From Fluviirhizobium alvei (GTDB taxonomy: Bacteria > Pseudomonadota > Alphaproteobacteria > Rhizobiales > Rhizobiaceae), in the NCBI RefSeq assembly GCF_030551875.1, contig NZ_JAUOZU010000014.1:101608-165607 (forward strand): a DNA stretch of 64,000 bases, in the 5' to 3' direction. Positions 63,201 to 64,000 of this stretch are shown here, piece after piece (position 1 is the first letter of the stretch; every line of letters starts with the position of its first letter). Under the pieces are notes generated by a model that was not told the DNA's origin, searched no databases, and saw nothing but the letters and a program-made list of their open reading frames with translations. The position numbers and the translations under genes are program-made.

Positions 63201-63730
63201 CACGGATCGAGGCGCGGCGGCGGACCATTTTCCTTGATATCGCCGACCGGGCCGAGACCTATCTCAAACTCCGCGCCGGCGTCATGGCTGCAGAGCAGGC
63301 GCTGCATCTCTACCGGGAAAGCCACCGCAGTTCGATGATGCTGCGGGCTTCCGATGCGTTCCAGACCATCACCGGCGGCGCCTATTCCGGCCTTGCGGCC
63401 CGGCTGGAGAAGGAGAGCGAAACGCTGATCGGGCTCAGCCGCGAGGGCGCTTCCAAGAGCGCCGACAGCCTTTCGACCGGCACCCGCTTCCAGCTCTATC
63501 TTGCGCTTCGGCTGGCGGGATACGAAGAATTCGCCCAGGTGCGCCCGCCTGTGCCCTTCATCGCCGACGACATCATGGAAACGTTTGACGATCCGCGTTC
63601 GGAGCAGGTTTTCCGGCTACTGGGCGATGTCAGCCGCATTGGCCAGGTCATCTATCTGACCCATCACCGCCATCTCTGCGACATTGCCGAACGGATCGTC
63701 CCGGGCGCCCGGATTCACCACCTTCCGTGA
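60257..63730 (+). CDS. SMC/SbcC-like AAA ATPase (YhaN family)
   Basis: A 1157-residue ATPase with a long coiled-coil middle. The Walker A is IIYGLNEAGKSTTFAAYLDLLYG near residue 40, a Q-loop stretch MFSLDDQSLKEGGDAIIRSRGELGELLFSASSGLSGL near 115 follows, residues about 170-950 are charged coiled coil, and the C-terminal head has the signature SADSLSTGTRFQLYLALRLAG and Walker B FIADDIMETFDDPRS. The coiled coil has no clear zinc-hook CxxC, unlike Rad50 and SbcC. It partners the upstream phosphoesterase. Together they resemble Bacillus YhaN-YhaO rather than E. coli SbcCD. Confidence 0.87.
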   Translation: MRLRRLDLTRYGKFTDLSLDFGEPIAGAPDLHIIYGLNEAGKSTTFAAYLDLLYGIGNESPYGFLHPYSTMQIGAALSIDGRDHELIRVKKRMGSLLDPQGQPVNEALLSSALGGIGRDAYRTMFSLDDQSLKEGGDAIIRSRGELGELLFSASSGLSGLNKALAAAADEASAIHRKRASSTAIAELKRELQALKAERDALDIHAGTYASLSAAHVQARSAYEEVSAQLAERRQRHAELDRLLGSVPLALEHRRLLMELGDQPELPRPPSEWFSLLPRLMQDETRLEALIERNRAEIARLEESIGSIGIDPRLDEIRIRLAALEDLRARDRTARNDLPKRRAAFAEQNAVLAAALRNLGRADEPQAERLLLPASTVAEITALIESRSGIVARHDSAEAEAVRSAERLQSLADAMEQGSPDAAPDREAIEALERMLARIDGADLAGRLTLERRNLERRRAEQAAALAALIPWHGSVEALTDTRALDAQQLTPLAQRAAELERSLTDLTRRQSDLAGEMARIKARRESLTGEGTIDDQTAAASRTRRDSAWQDHRQSLDQTSADRFESAMREDDRLTDLRLLQSRALASLRELDHSLAEQAALLRETERQHGEGKRECEALKARISALSPIPVAPDESASESLARLEAWLLRRDKALDAITAYETARQDVAELEEAREAEQTLLVRRMAETGLGLPEGSDAADRIETARKAIRLAREQSTDAERKRREREEAQRDHQLRLDHQSRARQALTDWTMAWEKALAGTWFSDRADSPAAIRGLLEALAELRIILNERDQLAQRVATMERDQALFAEAIRTIAQEFGDTDPDADPAIIADRLTGLCEAGLRDRTRRRDLETERDKLREAERRLINDLADHERTKAELLAFAGEDSLAGVSAYLETVRERQALVARRTELETQITAALRVSDFAVAAARLQDLDIEATERDQLALTDEIEALAERSREQLAEMTRAADRLAAVGGDDAVARIEARRRTIFLDIADRAETYLKLRAGVMAAEQALHLYRESHRSSMMLRASDAFQTITGGAYSGLAARLEKESETLIGLSREGASKSADSLSTGTRFQLYLALRLAGYEEFAQVRPPVPFIADDIMETFDDPRSEQVFRLLGDVSRIGQVIYLTHHRHLCDIAERIVPGARIHHLP

Positions 63731-63873
63731 TAAAGCCGGGCGAGCTCTTTCAACTTAACCTACTTAATCGATTTAAAACAACTTATGAGCAATCAGGACA
63801 ACTTTTCATTGCTTATTACGATTTTCTAAATTACCGAATTCGCTCCAAATAGACTCAATGCAGTTAGAACGAA

Positions 63874-64000
63874 TGACCTGAGCCCCTGAACTTCCTCCAA
63901 ATTTTGGTAGAGTCCGTCATAACCAGGAGACGGACGGCATGAAGCGTTCACGGTTCACGGAAGAACAGATTATCGGGATATTGAAGGAGCAGGAGGCCGG
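63874..64000 (+). mobile_element. IS3-family insertion sequence, left end (runs out of window)
   Basis: A TGACCTGAGCCCCTGAACTT end at 63874 is consistent with an IS3-family terminal inverted repeat; the transposase start follows about 65 bases later. The right end is not in the window, so the boundary is an estimate. Confidence 0.65.
63939..64000 (+). CDS. IS3-family transposase OrfA (partial 5' end)
   Basis: The first 20 residues MKRSRFTEEQIIGILKEQEA are a typical IS3/IS407-group OrfA start leading into a helix-turn-helix that binds the terminal repeats. GGAG precedes the ATG. The frame is open to the window edge. Confidence 0.85.
   Translation, partial: MKRSRFTEEQIIGILKEQEA

Overview
This 64 kb window looks like part of a large secondary replicon (megaplasmid or chromid) of an alphaproteobacterium of the order Rhizobiales, probably Rhizobiaceae. 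The reasons are a complete repABC replication and partition module with its antisense-RNA region and parS palindromes (about 34.2-38.4 kb), a high G+C content, and a gene inventory dominated by ABC uptake systems and small-molecule catabolism. I see no rRNA, tRNA or CRISPR array.

Layout. 0-3 kb: the end of a branched-chain-type ABC transporter (LivH end, LivM) translationally coupled to a glutamine-synthetase-like (GS-like) enzyme. 3-9 kb: a small hypothetical protein, an AraC regulator, and an operon of FGGY kinase, class II aldolase, class III aminotransferase and a second aldolase-like protein that has lost its metal ligands. 9-11.7 kb: an extended SDR gene inserted between two copies of a 60 bp direct repeat, and an RtcB RNA ligase. 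11.9-27.8 kb: a sugar-type ABC transporter, a LacI regulator, HyuAB hydantoinase and a divergent operon (LeuC/LeuD-type hydratase, N-carbamoylsarcosine-amidase-like hydrolase, isocitrate-lyase-family lyase, lambda-crystallin-type dehydrogenase, HisD-like dehydrogenase, SDR). Near-identical GAATGC-type palindromes beside the transporter, lacI and the hyuA/leuC divergent promoter suggest one LacI regulon for an uncharacterised catabolic pathway.

28-34 kb: a TetR/cupin/DoxX group, a 1006-residue RTX protein with six interspersed beta modules, and a decayed tyrosine recombinase. 34-38 kb: repABC. 38.3-55 kb: an MFS transporter, then a group of genes that resembles the gamma-glutamyl (Puu) route of polyamine/amine catabolism: PotDABC transporter, sigma-54 activator plus multi-PAS sensor protein, class I amidotransferase, self-sufficient P450-reductase fusion, two GS-like ligases and an aldehyde dehydrogenase. 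Three sigma-54 (-24/-12) promoters and matching CTGC-N6-GCAG upstream elements tie the transporter, the amidotransferase and the P450/GS operon together. I infer an amine pathway in which a P450 replaces the usual flavin oxidase. This is the best candidate for an undescribed system.

55-64 kb: WGR protein, MarR regulator, a flavoprotein, GlpD, and an SbcD/SbcC-like (YhaO/YhaN-like) pair. The window ends inside an IS3-family insertion sequence. All functional assignments rest on reading motifs and context; no database search was run.
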